The notes under the pieces: generated by a model | Seen by the model: the letters and a program-made list of their open reading frames with translations, nothing else | Told to the model about the DNA's origin: nothing | The model's database searches: none | Translations under genes and position numbers: made by a program | Source: Trichomonas vaginalis G3 | Lineage: Eukaryota > Parabasalia > Trichomonadida > Trichomonadidae | DNA: 64,000 nt | Direction: 5' to 3' | Assembly: GCF_026262505.1 (NCBI RefSeq) | Contig: NC_067208.1 | Coordinates: 8,503,962 to 8,567,961, forward strand | Part shown: positions 35,701 to 43,683 of the stretch, piece after piece | Position numbering within the stretch: position 1 is the first letter of the stretch | How the letters are laid out: every line of letters begins with the position of its first letter

Positions 35701-36203
35701 AGGATGTAAATAATGAACGTCCAGAAGTTAAGGAGGTTGCAAAAGCATACCTGGAGAAAAATACTACACAAGTTCTTGAAGCAGAAAAGCATCTCAATTC
35801 AGACAAAACACCATCTCCAACTCCTGAAGCATCAGTTCCTCCAGCAATTGGTGGAAATATACCTTCAGTATCACCATGGCAGAAATTTTATGGATTGTTT
35901 AAAGGAGCGAATAAGGTAATGGATGCTGCTGAGAATCTCCAAAAGTTCAAGAATGAAGTCGCAACTGGTGCAAAGGAAATAGAAGAGAATGATAAACAAG
36001 CTGCTGAATTAGCTAAACAACAAGCTGAAGCAACTAAACAAGCAGCAGCTCCTAAACAATCTATATCTAAGTCTCAAAGACAAGGTCCTGACCCAAGTGC
36101 TAAAGTCAAACAGAATCCAACACCACCTGCAGCAGAGAAGTCCAAGAAGGACAAGGACAAGAAGAAGGATAAATCAAAGAAGGAAGGACAAGAAGAAAGA
36201 TAA
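32715..36203 (+). pseudogene. Long Pro/Thr-rich and Lys/Glu/Ala-repeat Maverick protein(s), broken
   Basis: A region of about 1,160 codons. The N-terminal 260 residues are charged and helical. Then comes a stalk of 'PTPTPTP' and '[10 protein letters not shown]' repeats, a Gly/Ala/Thr-rich part with amphipathic segments ('GILTGATAVGSAIGTSVDT'), and four to five copies of a 28-residue Lys/Glu/Ala coiled-coil repeat ('KARKAKEEAERKAKEEAERK'). A mixed part and a very basic Lys/Asp tail complete it. It may be one large protein or two adjacent ones; about two breaks. Probably structural; function unknown. Confidence 0.6.
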
Positions 36204-36257
36204 GGATAAGAAAAAATCGTCAAAAGATAAAAAACATAAAAATTTATCCAGTAAGAA

Positions 36258-36494
36258 ATGAGTCAAGTCATTAAAGCATCAACTAAACAAAAGTGGTTAA
36301 CTGAATATATAAAAGATGGTAAGGTTCCTGATGGATATTATGTACATACAATGAAAGACGGACGTGTACAGTTCCGTAAAGTCAAGCAACCTCTCAATGA
36401 TGAACAGATCAGAAGGAAGATCTCATTGTATGAAACAAAAATAAAGGACTTACAAGCTAAACTCGAAACCCACGATACTTCTCAAGAAAACTAG
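36258..36494 (+). CDS. Small Maverick protein with 'YYVxxMKxGxVQxRKxKxPLN' motif
   Basis: 78 residues. The motif at residues 27-47 ('YYVHTMKDGRVQFRKVKQPL') is closely matched by the M2 protein at 51647-52096 ('YYVCHMKNGSVQVRKRKAPL'), so the element has two members of one unnamed family. The remainder is a helical coiled-coil-like tail. It overlaps the convergent integrase 3' end by 38 bp. Function unknown; nucleic-acid binding is possible given the basic motif. Confidence 0.65.
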   Translation: MSQVIKASTKQKWLTEYIKDGKVPDGYYVHTMKDGRVQFRKVKQPLNDEQIRRKISLYETKIKDLQAKLETHDTSQEN

Positions 36495-37524
36495 GCATAT
36501 CTTTAACATGACCTTCATTAATATTTTTCCTCCAATACTGTACTTCCATTTGTGACAACCTGTTTGGATTACCTTCACGCATACCTCTACCTGTCACTTT
36601 TCCTGTATTTTCGTTCTCAAACGTAACATCATACTTTACATCATTACCGACAAGTTCATGACCATCAATACTTTTAACAGCACCGTGTCTTCCTTGATCT
36701 AAAGTTTCTCCTTGCTTTAATCCATGCTCTATTTTTGTCCATATCTGATAACGTGGATATCTTGCAACACTTCCATCTTTTGCTCTTAACAAGTATGCAC
36801 TTGTATCAACTGAATCAACTGTATAATAAGAAGGATCAAGATGTCTTCTTTGTTGGTTACCTTTACCCCATGTTCTTGGTTCAACTATGACTTGAACTTT
36901 TTGACCAGGTCTTAAGTTATAAAGGTTATTTTTTCTGACATACTCTTCTTTCAATCTTTGCTTCTTTATATATTCCTCATTATCCTTTTCTGTGAAATCA
37001 TCAGGCTTTTGTTGTGTGCTTGAATGATATTCAGTGTTGTAGTCATTAATAATTTGTCTCATTGTATCTGCAGTGAAAGGTGGTGTTTTATCACCTTCTT
37101 TGAGGTTTAACTTCATATGTAACATAGTTCTAATAGTTCTACAGAACCTATTAATAATACCTAGTATGTTATGATTGTATTTCTGTGTCGTCATGTGCTC
37201 AATGTTATGACTGACCAACAGATCTCGAACATTTTGTGTCGTATAAGCTGGGTCTTCATCACTAGTAAGTATTGTAGGCTTCATTTCACCTGTAGCTTGT
37301 GAAATGAACTTCTGCATTGCACTTAGAACATTGTTTGAGTTCTTTTCACTCATTGGGAACGCATAACCTTTTCTACTGTTTACATTGATGAACAAAAGAA
37401 AATATGGTGGTGTTCCACCAGGATTCTCAAATGTATCGAATTGATAAGCTCCCATATCAGTTGAATATATTGGTAGCATCAAATCCTCTTGTATTAAAGT
37501 TTTTTCTTGTTTACCAACAGTCAT
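36457..37524 (-). CDS. Maverick M2 integrase (rve type)
   Basis: 355 residues. The rve core includes 'GAYQFDTFEN' (first acidic site, about residue 30), 'ILTSDEDPAY' (second, about residue 90) and the helix 'NHNILGIINRFCRTIRTML'. The C-terminal 120 residues form an SH3/chromodomain-like beta region ('LRPGQKVQVIVEPRTWG', 'YTVDSVDTSAYLLRAKDG'). In Polintons this retroviral-like integrase catalyses insertion with 6-bp target duplication. It lies between small genes and is read opposite to the polymerase. Confidence 0.85.
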   Translation of the reverse strand: MTVGKQEKTLIQEDLMLPIYSTDMGAYQFDTFENPGGTPPYFLLFINVNSRKGYAFPMSEKNSNNVLSAMQKFISQATGEMKPTILTSDEDPAYTTQNVRDLLVSHNIEHMTTQKYNHNILGIINRFCRTIRTMLHMKLNLKEGDKTPPFTADTMRQIINDYNTEYHSSTQQKPDDFTEKDNEEYIKKQRLKEEYVRKNNLYNLRPGQKVQVIVEPRTWGKGNQQRRHLDPSYYTVDSVDTSAYLLRAKDGSVARYPRYQIWTKIEHGLKQGETLDQGRHGAVKSIDGHELVGNDVKYDVTFENENTGKVTGRGMREGNPNRLSQMEVQYWRKNINEGHVKDMPSFLEKYRGFRV

Positions 37525-37537
37525 TTTTTTATTAACG

Positions 37538-37891
37538 TTAAAGTCTTACAGGCATTGAGTAATCGCTATAACCATCATGGTCTGCGAATTCATGTAATCT
37601 TGATGCATCAGGTTCTTTCTTCGTTGGTGCATGAAACCTTGCTTCATCATAAAGGTTCATATAATGGTTTGTCACGTTTGGGGTAGACCCAATTTTTGCA
37701 TATTGAGGATATGAGTAATGATACACTAAGTTGAACCCATTACTACCATCATCAACATATATCTTTGGTGGAGGTTGTCTTATTAAATTCCTTCCTCTTG
37801 GGGCTTTGAGTTGGACGATCTGATCTAGATCATTGTAAACAACTCCTGTTGCAGTATATTCTGTGTTGTTCTCTGGGTTAATGTTCGTCAT
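37538..37891 (-). CDS. Small Maverick protein, unknown (117 aa)
   Basis: Reads 'MTNINPENNTEYTATGVVYN' and is rich in Tyr, Asn, His and Pro ('YHYSYPQYAKIG'), without membrane segments or recognised motifs. Lies 13 bp upstream of the integrase on the same strand, so they may be co-transcribed. The start follows a T-rich leader ending in catata. Divergent from the gene at 37927. Confidence 0.55.
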   Translation of the reverse strand: MTNINPENNTEYTATGVVYNDLDQIVQLKAPRGRNLIRQPPPKIYVDDGSNGFNLVYHYSYPQYAKIGSTPNVTNHYMNLYDEARFHAPTKKEPDASRLHEFADHDGYSDYSMPVRL

Positions 37892-37926
37892 TTATATGAG
37901 AATAAAACAATTTTTACTCATAACAA

Positions 37927-38508
37927 ATGAGATCGAAGTCAATTCTTTATGGTGCAGCTAATCTTCCAATTGAACCAACAAGCAATGTTGATTCAAGAAC
38001 AACTAATAACATTGTGATAAAGAACTATCCATCTGGTACAGTAAGTGATGCTCCAACAGAGATAAAAAAAGAGGAAACAACTACGAACTCAGAAGCACCA
38101 ATGTATCCTCCTCCTTTAAGTCCATTAACTTCCAACCTGACCTCATCGAGATCTGTGGAGACTTCATCGAGGATTGGTGTAGAAGAGTATTTACTTAGTA
38201 TATACCAGAAGATACTTCTAGACCAAGACAAAGAGCTCTTTTCTAACTTAGTGAGCAAAGATCAGATCTTACTACCTAAGCCAGACTTGGAAGAAGTTGT
38301 TCACAGAATGACTGGGTTCAAGTGTGAAATAGACCTACTGGACCCAGACATCACATGTTGTGGTATTCCACCACCTTTCTCAAAAATAGCTCAGATCAGA
38401 ATCATTGATGAGAACAATATTGCTCAAGAGTTTAAGTATGCATATAATGCACAATATACTGAGTTAATAAGTAGGTATAATTTATGTCTTAAGTATGTGA
38501 TCGTTTAA
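37927..38508 (+). CDS. Small Maverick protein, unknown (193 aa)
   Basis: Low-complexity Ser/Thr/Pro N-terminus (to about residue 80), then a folded-looking C-terminal part with Cys pair 'ITCCGIPPPF'. No family recognised. The start has a good TTTTTACTcataacaa leader, and the tcata within it also fits the trichomonad initiator TCA+1Y(T/A). Confidence 0.55.
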   Translation: MRSKSILYGAANLPIEPTSNVDSRTTNNIVIKNYPSGTVSDAPTEIKKEETTTNSEAPMYPPPLSPLTSNLTSSRSVETSSRIGVEEYLLSIYQKILLDQDKELFSNLVSKDQILLPKPDLEEVVHRMTGFKCEIDLLDPDITCCGIPPPFSKIAQIRIIDENNIAQEFKYAYNAQYTELISRYNLCLKYVIV

Positions 38509-38527
38509 CCGAAAAGTGACATTTCCA

Positions 38528-38794
38528 ATGAGCCAAAGACTACAAAGGTTCTTTGACCTAATTGCTGAGGAAGATGAACCAATATCTGTAGGTAAAGCAA
38601 TGAGAGTTCATCACAACGTATTTGGTGAAGAAGATCCCTTCTCAAATCCCGAAGAAGCAATTCTTACCATGTTCATAATGAAATGGTATGAAAAGCATCG
38701 TGAGGTTGAAGTTTCATACTACACGTTCTTGTATGAGTTAGGAAAATATAACGTCAAGATGAAAGAATATCTTGAAAAGAGAAACAATGAATAA
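38528..38794 (+). CDS. Small Maverick protein, unknown (88 aa)
   Basis: Start chosen at the ATG of 'MSQRLQRFFDLIAEEDEP'. It is helical and resembles the region 42692-42991 in pattern ('MQKFFRTLMSDQREYG', 'LLQWRDERPGMKLRP' against 'MFIMKWYEKHREVEVSY'), so M2 seems to hold two distant copies. Function unknown. Confidence 0.5.
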   Translation: MSQRLQRFFDLIAEEDEPISVGKAMRVHHNVFGEEDPFSNPEEAILTMFIMKWYEKHREVEVSYYTFLYELGKYNVKMKEYLEKRNNE

Positions 38795-38822
38795 AACTTA
38801 TCGTTTACTCAAGTAATTATTT

Positions 38823-39215
38823 TTAGTACTTTTCGACGTACTTTTTGATCTTGTCAAGAGCTTCGAGCATCTGCTTCTTTGCATTGTGCTTGGCGAAGAT
38901 GGCTTGCTCAATGGTGAGCTCGAAGGCTTCTTTACCGATCGGCTGGTGTTCGCGAAGATCTTTGAGTGCATCAAGAACTGCAGTGTACTCTGATGGTAAA
39001 TGGGAGCCATCAATGAGTGTATAAAGGATGAGCATGTACTCCTGCAGTAAGTTCTCCTGTTTCAAGCGGGACTTGAACTCTTCGCGGAGATCTTGAAGCT
39101 TTTGGAGCTTCTCAGTGGCTTGAAGGTAGTCAATGATGACCTTCTCTTGTCCCTCAAGTGCTTGTGGGAGGAAGTGGACATAAGCTGTTGACTTCATCAA
39201 AAATGAAGTGGTCAT
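38823..39215 (-). CDS. Small helical Maverick protein (130 aa)
   Basis: Start at 'MTTSFLMKSTAYVHFLPQAL'. Nearly all-helical with long charged heptad-like segments ('TEKLQKLQDLREEFKSRLKQ', 'HNAKKQMLEALDKIKKYVEK'), suggesting a coiled-coil structural role. Its start overlaps the start region of the divergent membrane protein gene. No homologue recognised. Confidence 0.55.
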   Translation of the reverse strand: MTTSFLMKSTAYVHFLPQALEGQEKVIIDYLQATEKLQKLQDLREEFKSRLKQENLLQEYMLILYTLIDGSHLPSEYTAVLDALKDLREHQPIGKEAFELTIEQAIFAKHNAKKQMLEALDKIKKYVEKY

Positions 39216-39231
39216 GACACTTTTTAAGTTA

Positions 39232-39402
39232 ATGTCCGAGCCATACAGTGATGTCGAAGCAGCACATGAACCAAAGAAGAAGTCTTGCTGGGAAAAGACA
39301 AAGATTGTTGGTAACGCAATCCTAGCCATTTGTGTTGTTTTGAACTTGATCGTACTTCTGATCTTGTTCTACAAACTCAACAGAGGTTATTGTCTCAAGT
39401 AA
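39232..39402 (+). CDS. Small single-pass membrane protein
   Basis: Start taken at 'MSEPYSDVEAAHEPKKK'; an earlier in-frame ATG at 39214 would add six residues. Residues 25-45 form one strong membrane segment ('AILAICVVLNLIVLLILFY'), with a Lys-rich stretch before it. M3 has a small membrane protein at the same place relative to its methyltransferase neighbourhood (61381). Could be a virion-membrane or host-membrane protein; inference. Confidence 0.6.
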   Translation: MSEPYSDVEAAHEPKKKSCWEKTKIVGNAILAICVVLNLIVLLILFYKLNRGYCLK

Positions 39403-39409
39403 ACACTTA

Positions 39410-39417
39410 TTTTTATT
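39410..39417 (+). promoter_or_regulatory. TTTTTATT start-proximal motif (methyltransferase gene)
   Basis: Lies 9 bases before the ATG at 39427. The same T5-A-T-T/C word, or a close variant, precedes many Maverick genes in this window (see finding). Probably a promoter or initiator element. Confidence 0.5.
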
Positions 39418-39426
39418 ACCATATAA

Positions 39427-40269
39427 ATGATTTTTACCAAACCTCCTTTACCTTTCATAGGTAATAAGTCGAAGATCAGGAAAGATCTTATCGACATACT
39501 CAAAGACATCAAAGGGGATTATGTCTTCGTTGACCTATTTGGTGGTTCTCTCTATATCTCTCATCTGTTGCATATTATGTTCCCAAAAGCAACGATCATA
39601 GCTAACGACTATGATAACTACGTTGATAGACTGAAACACATTCATGACACGAATGAAATACTTAAGGAACTTAAGGAGAGAATAAATGTTAAGCCAGATG
39701 AGAAAATTCCTACTGATCAGAAAGAGATCGTCAGAGAAGTTATAAGTAAAGCTCCATACATAGACTGGGATACATTATGTTCACGTCTTCTCTATTCTGG
39801 AGCATACAAATACTATGATCTTGACACATTAATGAAGAAAGTGTTATACCTCAGATATACTAACTTATTTGGTGAAAACATAGATGACTATCTTGAAGGT
39901 TTAACTATTGTTCATAAAGATTGGAGAATACTCTTCAATGAGTATAAAGATCTTCCCAATGTTTTCTTTATATGTGATCCTCCATACTTCCATACTTATT
40001 CTATACAGTATGGAGATGAATGGACTCTTAAAGATACTGTAGAAACCTTTGATGTCCTTAATTATCCATCTATTTACTTCAGTAGTGATAAATCTTATAC
40101 AGAAGAACTTATAGAGATATTGACAAAAAGATATGGAGAGAAATTTCCTATGAGAAAGCATGTTATAGATAGAGGTTTAATTAATCCTAACACTCAGAAA
40201 AATAATGAAGTAATATATGTCACTTTTTCTGTTAATGGAGAAGAGAAAGATCAAGAAGATAATAGTTGA
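39427..40269 (+). CDS. Dam-like (D12 class) N6-adenine DNA methyltransferase
   Basis: 280 residues. N-terminal SAM-binding motif 'PPLPFIGNKSKIRKDL' and 'YVFVDLFGGSLYISHLL', then 'IIANDYDNYVDRL', and catalytic 'FFICDPPYFHTY' near residue 180, the DPPY motif of D12-class enzymes that methylate adenine N6. N6-methyladenine has been reported in Trichomonas vaginalis DNA, and element-borne enzymes are a plausible source. M3 carries a relative at 60581-61391. It could mark element DNA for replication, packaging or silencing escape; that is inference. Confidence 0.9.
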   Translation: MIFTKPPLPFIGNKSKIRKDLIDILKDIKGDYVFVDLFGGSLYISHLLHIMFPKATIIANDYDNYVDRLKHIHDTNEILKELKERINVKPDEKIPTDQKEIVREVISKAPYIDWDTLCSRLLYSGAYKYYDLDTLMKKVLYLRYTNLFGENIDDYLEGLTIVHKDWRILFNEYKDLPNVFFICDPPYFHTYSIQYGDEWTLKDTVETFDVLNYPSIYFSSDKSYTEELIEILTKRYGEKFPMRKHVIDRGLINPNTQKNNEVIYVTFSVNGEEKDQEDNS

Positions 40270-40522
40270 TGAGGGAACTGAAGAAGCGACGACATTCATC
40301 TTTGACGACGGAAAGCTCACATTCGTTGTCGATAAAAATGGACAACACTTACACAAAAGAAAGAGACCAAGAAAATTTTTAGATCTCCCAAAAGCTAGGA
40401 AACCAAAGGAACCATTTCCAGTACCAGCCGTCCAAGAACCAGAGAGACTTTTGATACCAAAACCTGTGGTTGACAAATATGATCCAGATCAGTTCTTCCC
40501 AAAAATACCAAAGTTAGAATAA
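40235..40522 (+). CDS. Small basic Maverick protein (95 aa)
   Basis: Starts 'MEKRKIKKIIVDEGTEEATT', overlapping the end of the methyltransferase gene by 35 bases in another frame, so translation may be coupled or initiated internally. The second half is Pro/Lys-rich ('KRPRKFLDLPKARKPKEPFP'). No family recognised. Confidence 0.5.
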   Translation: MEKRKIKKIIVDEGTEEATTFIFDDGKLTFVVDKNGQHLHKRKRPRKFLDLPKARKPKEPFPVPAVQEPERLLIPKPVVDKYDPDQFFPKIPKLE

Positions 40523-41089
40523 AAACTCCTTTATTTCTTTAGTATTATATAATAAGTCTATTAGTAAGCTCTGTTCTCGTTCTGTTCTGGTATTTTGACG
40601 TCTTTTCATGGTCTCGCATAATAAGATCATGAACTTTTTCTTGAGATACTCGAAGAGCTGAGGTAAGTTATCATATTCTGGATATGTAGGAAGCATCCCT
40701 GCTATCGTAAGTGTTGTATCAATAAGGATTGGACTTATATCGGAAAAGTCGAGATCTGGAGTAGAATAAGAAGGTAAGTCTCTTACATGTAGGTAGTCAT
40801 TATATGCTTTACGCATGAGACTGAGTTTCTGGAGCACAACTATGAGACTTTGGTTCTGACGTTCAAGTTTGCTTAAAGTTCTCTCCAAGCTTCTGTAATA
40901 AACGTCAACCTCTGTAAGAGCAGATATTTTTGCATTGATCTCGGAGATCTTTTCTTGAACTTCACCAAGTTTGACCTTAACTGACGTTTGAGCTCCCATC
41001 ATGTTTTCATCAAGGTCATTCTCTATGTCATCAATGATATCTTCCCATGAAGTCATGTTTTCATCATTGATCTTAACGTGAACACTCAT
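40514..41089 (-). CDS. Coiled-coil Maverick protein (191 aa)
   Basis: An acidic N-terminus, then a long heptad-rich coiled coil ('VKLGEVQEKISEINAKISAL', 'RTLSKLERQNQSLIVVLQKL') and a helical C-terminal domain. Ends 9 bases inside the convergent gene. No homologue recognised; likely structural or scaffolding. Confidence 0.55.
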   Translation of the reverse strand: MSVHVKINDENMTSWEDIIDDIENDLDENMMGAQTSVKVKLGEVQEKISEINAKISALTEVDVYYRSLERTLSKLERQNQSLIVVLQKLSLMRKAYNDYLHVRDLPSYSTPDLDFSDISPILIDTTLTIAGMLPTYPEYDNLPQLFEYLKKKFMILLCETMKRRQNTRTEREQSLLIDLLYNTKEIKEFLF

Positions 41090-41125
41090 GAAAAAAATGT
41101 CATGTAAAGTATAAATGTCAGATTT

Positions 41126-41524
41126 TTACTCTTGAGCTTCTTCTCTCTGGATTGACTCGTCTGTAGGGCTTAATGTGCCATCACGTTCGACCAGAAGGTT
41201 CTGCTCAGGTCTGTCAAGGAGCTGTCTGTAGGTCGTGAAGGTTTCAACGAGTCCTTGGTAAGGAGTTTGGAGATCAACATCGACCCATGGGTGTTTGCGT
41301 AAGAAAGCAGCAAGGCTTTCACGCTTGGAGTCAATGACATCTTTCTTATTGGTTAATCCTTCTTCAAAGCTTAGGATTACTCCTGCAGTTGATTCAAGTC
41401 TTTGGATCTGGCGTCTGGAAACCTTGGTGAGTTGTCTTATCCTCTCGTTTCCAAATACATGCAGGAGATATGCAGAAATTACTTCATTAAGTTCGATTAA
41501 ACAAATTGGATGAAGATCAGTCAT
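41126..41524 (-). CDS. Small helical Maverick protein (132 aa)
   Basis: Starts 'MTDLHPICLIELNEVISAYL'. It contains a helix-turn-helix-like stretch 'RIRQLTKVSRRQIQRLESTA', which could bind DNA, and an acidic tail. Its upstream side is entirely a 15-bp minisatellite shared with the divergent gene at 41895. Confidence 0.5.
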   Translation of the reverse strand: MTDLHPICLIELNEVISAYLLHVFGNERIRQLTKVSRRQIQRLESTAGVILSFEEGLTNKKDVIDSKRESLAAFLRKHPWVDVDLQTPYQGLVETFTTYRQLLDRPEQNLLVERDGTLSPTDESIQREEAQE

Positions 41525-41525
41525 G

Positions 41526-41881
41526 GCTTTTGTAAAGCAATCTTTTGTAAAGCTGTCTTTTGTTAAAGCAATCTTTTGTAAAGCAATCTTTTGTAAAGCA
41601 GACTTTTGTAAAGCAATCTTTTGTCAAGACGTCTTTTGTAAAGCAGACTTTTGTAAAGCAATCTTTTGTCAAGACGTCTTTTGTAAAGCAAAAGTATTCA
41701 ATTTTGTGAGAAAATGCTTTTGTAAAGCAGTCTTTTGTAAAGCTGTCTTTTGTCAAGACGTCTTTTGTAAAGCTGTCTTTTGTAAAGCAGTCTTTTGTAA
41801 AGCTGTCTTTTGTAAAGCTGTCTTTTGTAAAGCTGTCTTTTGTAAAGCTGTCTTTTGTAAAGCAGTCTTTTGTAAAGACAT
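41526..41881. repeat. 15-bp minisatellite between divergent genes
   Basis: More than 20 units of tcttttgtaaagcag/tcttttgtaaagctg, with a few variants (gtcaagacg) and one short break near 41695. It fills the whole interval between the starts of the genes at 41524 (reverse) and 41895 (forward). Because the unit is a multiple of three, frames on both strands stay open, giving spurious repeats such as 'VFCKA' or 'SFTKD'. Confidence 0.9.
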
Positions 41882-41894
41882 AACCGACGACCGA

Positions 41895-42401
41895 ATGTCC
41901 CAAGATGGTACAACACCAGCTCCAGCATCACCAACACTAGATATGATGGCAATGATGATGCAGATGATGCAACAGCAAACCCAGCTTATACAGCAAATGC
42001 AGGAAAAGAAAACTTTCAATAAACCTGCAAAGAACTCACAAGATCTTGAAGCTGGACTCAATGCTCTCAGGAACGACTACAAGAGAGAGCAGATGACGTT
42101 TAGGAAGAAGGGTGATGAAGATTATGAGAATGATCCGATCGAGGAAGACGAGATCAAGTCCACTGCATCCACAAAGACCCTCCAGGATGAAAGAGATGAT
42201 GAGGGATTCCTTACCAAGTCTCAAAGACTCTTTGTCCTTGAGTTCTTCACGATCTCTGCCTTGAGATCTATGAGGAATTGGAAGGGTCGCGTTCCAAGTG
42301 GCTCAAACAAGCGCGAACTACTCATGACCGCAGTACCGCTCACTAAGACAAAAGTCCAGCTCATGGACTTTATCCTTTCCGCTTGTCCCGACGAGATCTA
42401 A
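41895..42401 (+). CDS. Maverick protein with Met/Gln-rich start (168 aa)
   Basis: Start taken at 'MSQDGTTPAPASPTLDMMAM' just after the minisatellite; the reading is open farther upstream only because of the repeat. Met/Gln-rich residues 16-40, a charged linker, then a folded C-terminal part ('SQRLFVLEFFTISALRSMRN'). If the upstream repeat were translated it would add a Cys/Phe-rich tract; I consider this unlikely. Function unknown. Confidence 0.5.
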   Translation: MSQDGTTPAPASPTLDMMAMMMQMMQQQTQLIQQMQEKKTFNKPAKNSQDLEAGLNALRNDYKREQMTFRKKGDEDYENDPIEEDEIKSTASTKTLQDERDDEGFLTKSQRLFVLEFFTISALRSMRNWKGRVPSGSNKRELLMTAVPLTKTKVQLMDFILSACPDEI

Positions 42402-42458
42402 GATCTGATCAGAGTAAAAACTTACATTTATGAGCTAAGCTCAGTAATAATTAGTTGT

Positions 42459-42665
42459 TTATTCTTTCTTCTCATACTTCTGTGCAAGGTTTCCACGGAA
42501 GAACTCAAGCAACATTTGGATCTTTCCAAGCTTTCGACCTTCTTTTTCGAGGTCATCCTGGTAAGTTCGGAATGCGTCAACGTGTGAGCTCGCATAGAAT
42601 GCAGCAACAACAACCTCTTCTGCACCTTCTTTGCTGTCAAGTGGCATGAACTCGAATCCTTCCAT
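42459..42665 (-). CDS. Small Maverick protein (68 aa)
   Basis: Start chosen at 'MEGFEFMPLDSKEGAEEVVV'. It then runs as an amphipathic helix-rich protein ending in 'QKYEKKE'. Transcribed divergently from the small gene that begins at 42692. No family recognised. Confidence 0.45.
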   Translation of the reverse strand: MEGFEFMPLDSKEGAEEVVVAAFYASSHVDAFRTYQDDLEKEGRKLGKIQMLLEFFRGNLAQKYEKKE

Positions 42666-42691
42666 TCGACCAAATAAAAGTGACAAAAATG

Positions 42692-42991
42692 TCAATGAGA
42701 CCCACTCGTTGCATAGATGCTAAACCTGGTCCGAAGATGCAAAAGTTCTTCAGAACACTCATGTCTGACCAGAGGGAGTACGGTCATGAAGAGGTCATAC
42801 AGATCTTCGATCAGTGTGTACCAAAGCCTGAGAATCCAGACGAACTCTTCATGTAAATTTACTTGCTTCAATGGAGAGATGAGAGACCAGGTATGAAACT
42901 CAGACCAATAACAATCTTTCCAGGTTTCTGCAATTACCTAGAACAAGCATGCCAGATCAAATGGTCTGACACCATCTTCCTCCAAAAATAA
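42692..42991 (+). pseudogene. Small Maverick gene related to 38528-38794, broken
   Basis: Starts 'MRPTRCIDAKPGPKMQKFF'. The whole stretch resembles the 88-residue protein at 38528-38794 in order of features: 'KFF' start, acidic middle, 'LLQW' before a charged turn, then an aromatic helix. About one break. Function unknown. Confidence 0.45.
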
Positions 42992-43001
42992 ACTTTATCG
43001 T

Positions 43002-43445
43002 TTATAACACTTCAGGATCTACATCTATTTCTTCTGCTTCATCCTCAATGTCGATCTCTTCGACAGGTTTGATAGCAGCTTTGAGTAAGTTCTTACCCAT
43101 TGTCTTAAGTTCAACTGGGTTATATTCTTTGTCTTTACTCTTTGTTGATTTCGTGAGATCTACATATAAACAATAACTTTTAGTCTTGTCAAGGTTTATT
43201 CTCGCTGAGAAATGGTCAGGAATGTTTATAGCTATCTTTTCAAACTTGAGTAAATTAGCTAAACCTTCATTTGTGTATTTCTGCTTATCGACAAAGATCA
43301 TGATCGGACTTGCACTATAACCATACTTTCCTTGACATAATGTTTGTGGTAAGCATATAAGTAGTCTCTTTGCTGTTTTATTTTGCTTCTTCACTTCATC
43401 TACAAACTGTTGGATCTTAAAGAACTTTATATGATGTTCAGACAT
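43002..43445 (-). CDS. Maverick protein shared by M1 and M2 (147 aa)
   Basis: Similar to the M1 gene at 6379-6859, with 'VDKQKYTNEGLANLLKFEKI' as the best-kept segment and an acidic C-terminus ('EEIDIEDEAEEIDVDPEVL'). Mixed alpha/beta composition. The start follows a TTTTTATCgggtatataaag leader. Conservation across two distant elements suggests a core role. In M1 it lies immediately upstream of the polymerase and divergent to it; in M2 it is not adjacent. Confidence 0.65.
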   Translation of the reverse strand: MSEHHIKFFKIQQFVDEVKKQNKTAKRLLICLPQTLCQGKYGYSASPIMIFVDKQKYTNEGLANLLKFEKIAINIPDHFSARINLDKTKSYCLYVDLTKSTKSKDKEYNPVELKTMGKNLLKAAIKPVEEIDIEDEAEEIDVDPEVL

Positions 43446-43492
43446 CTTTATATACCCGATAAAAAGTTCAGATAAAAAAATAATTAGCTATA

Positions 43493-43500
43493 TTTTTATT
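43493..43500 (+). promoter_or_regulatory. TTTTTATT start-proximal motif
   Basis: Nine bases before the ATG at 43510, in the context tatttttattagtgcataa. Same motif class as at 39410 and 60562. Confidence 0.5.
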
Positions 43501-43509
43501 AGTGCATAA

Positions 43510-43683
43510 ATGAGTCTTTCTTTGAGATTTTCTGATGAAGATCTAACTTTGGTAAGATCTTTAAAAGATGATGAAAACATTCTTTCTGTCATTGATGAAG
43601 AAAAGAAATACTTCAGTAATGATGTAAAAATAGAGCTACTCATTCATACTGAGAAACAGTTTGTGATCGTGATCTTGAGTTAA
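43510..43683 (+). CDS. Very small Maverick protein (57 aa)
   Basis: Reads 'MSLSLRFSDEDLTLVRSLKD' and ends 'TEKQFVIVILS'. Short, but supported by the start-proximal T-rich motif, an intact frame and the tight fit between neighbours: its stop overlaps the stop of the convergent fibre gene by four bases. Function unknown. Confidence 0.55.
   Translation: MSLSLRFSDEDLTLVRSLKDDENILSVIDEEKKYFSNDVKIELLIHTEKQFVIVILS

Noticed and set aside
41523-41894. Cys/Phe-rich N-terminal extension of the 41895 gene
   Set aside because: Produced by the 15-bp minisatellite, which keeps frames open on both strands; a normal ATG follows the repeat.
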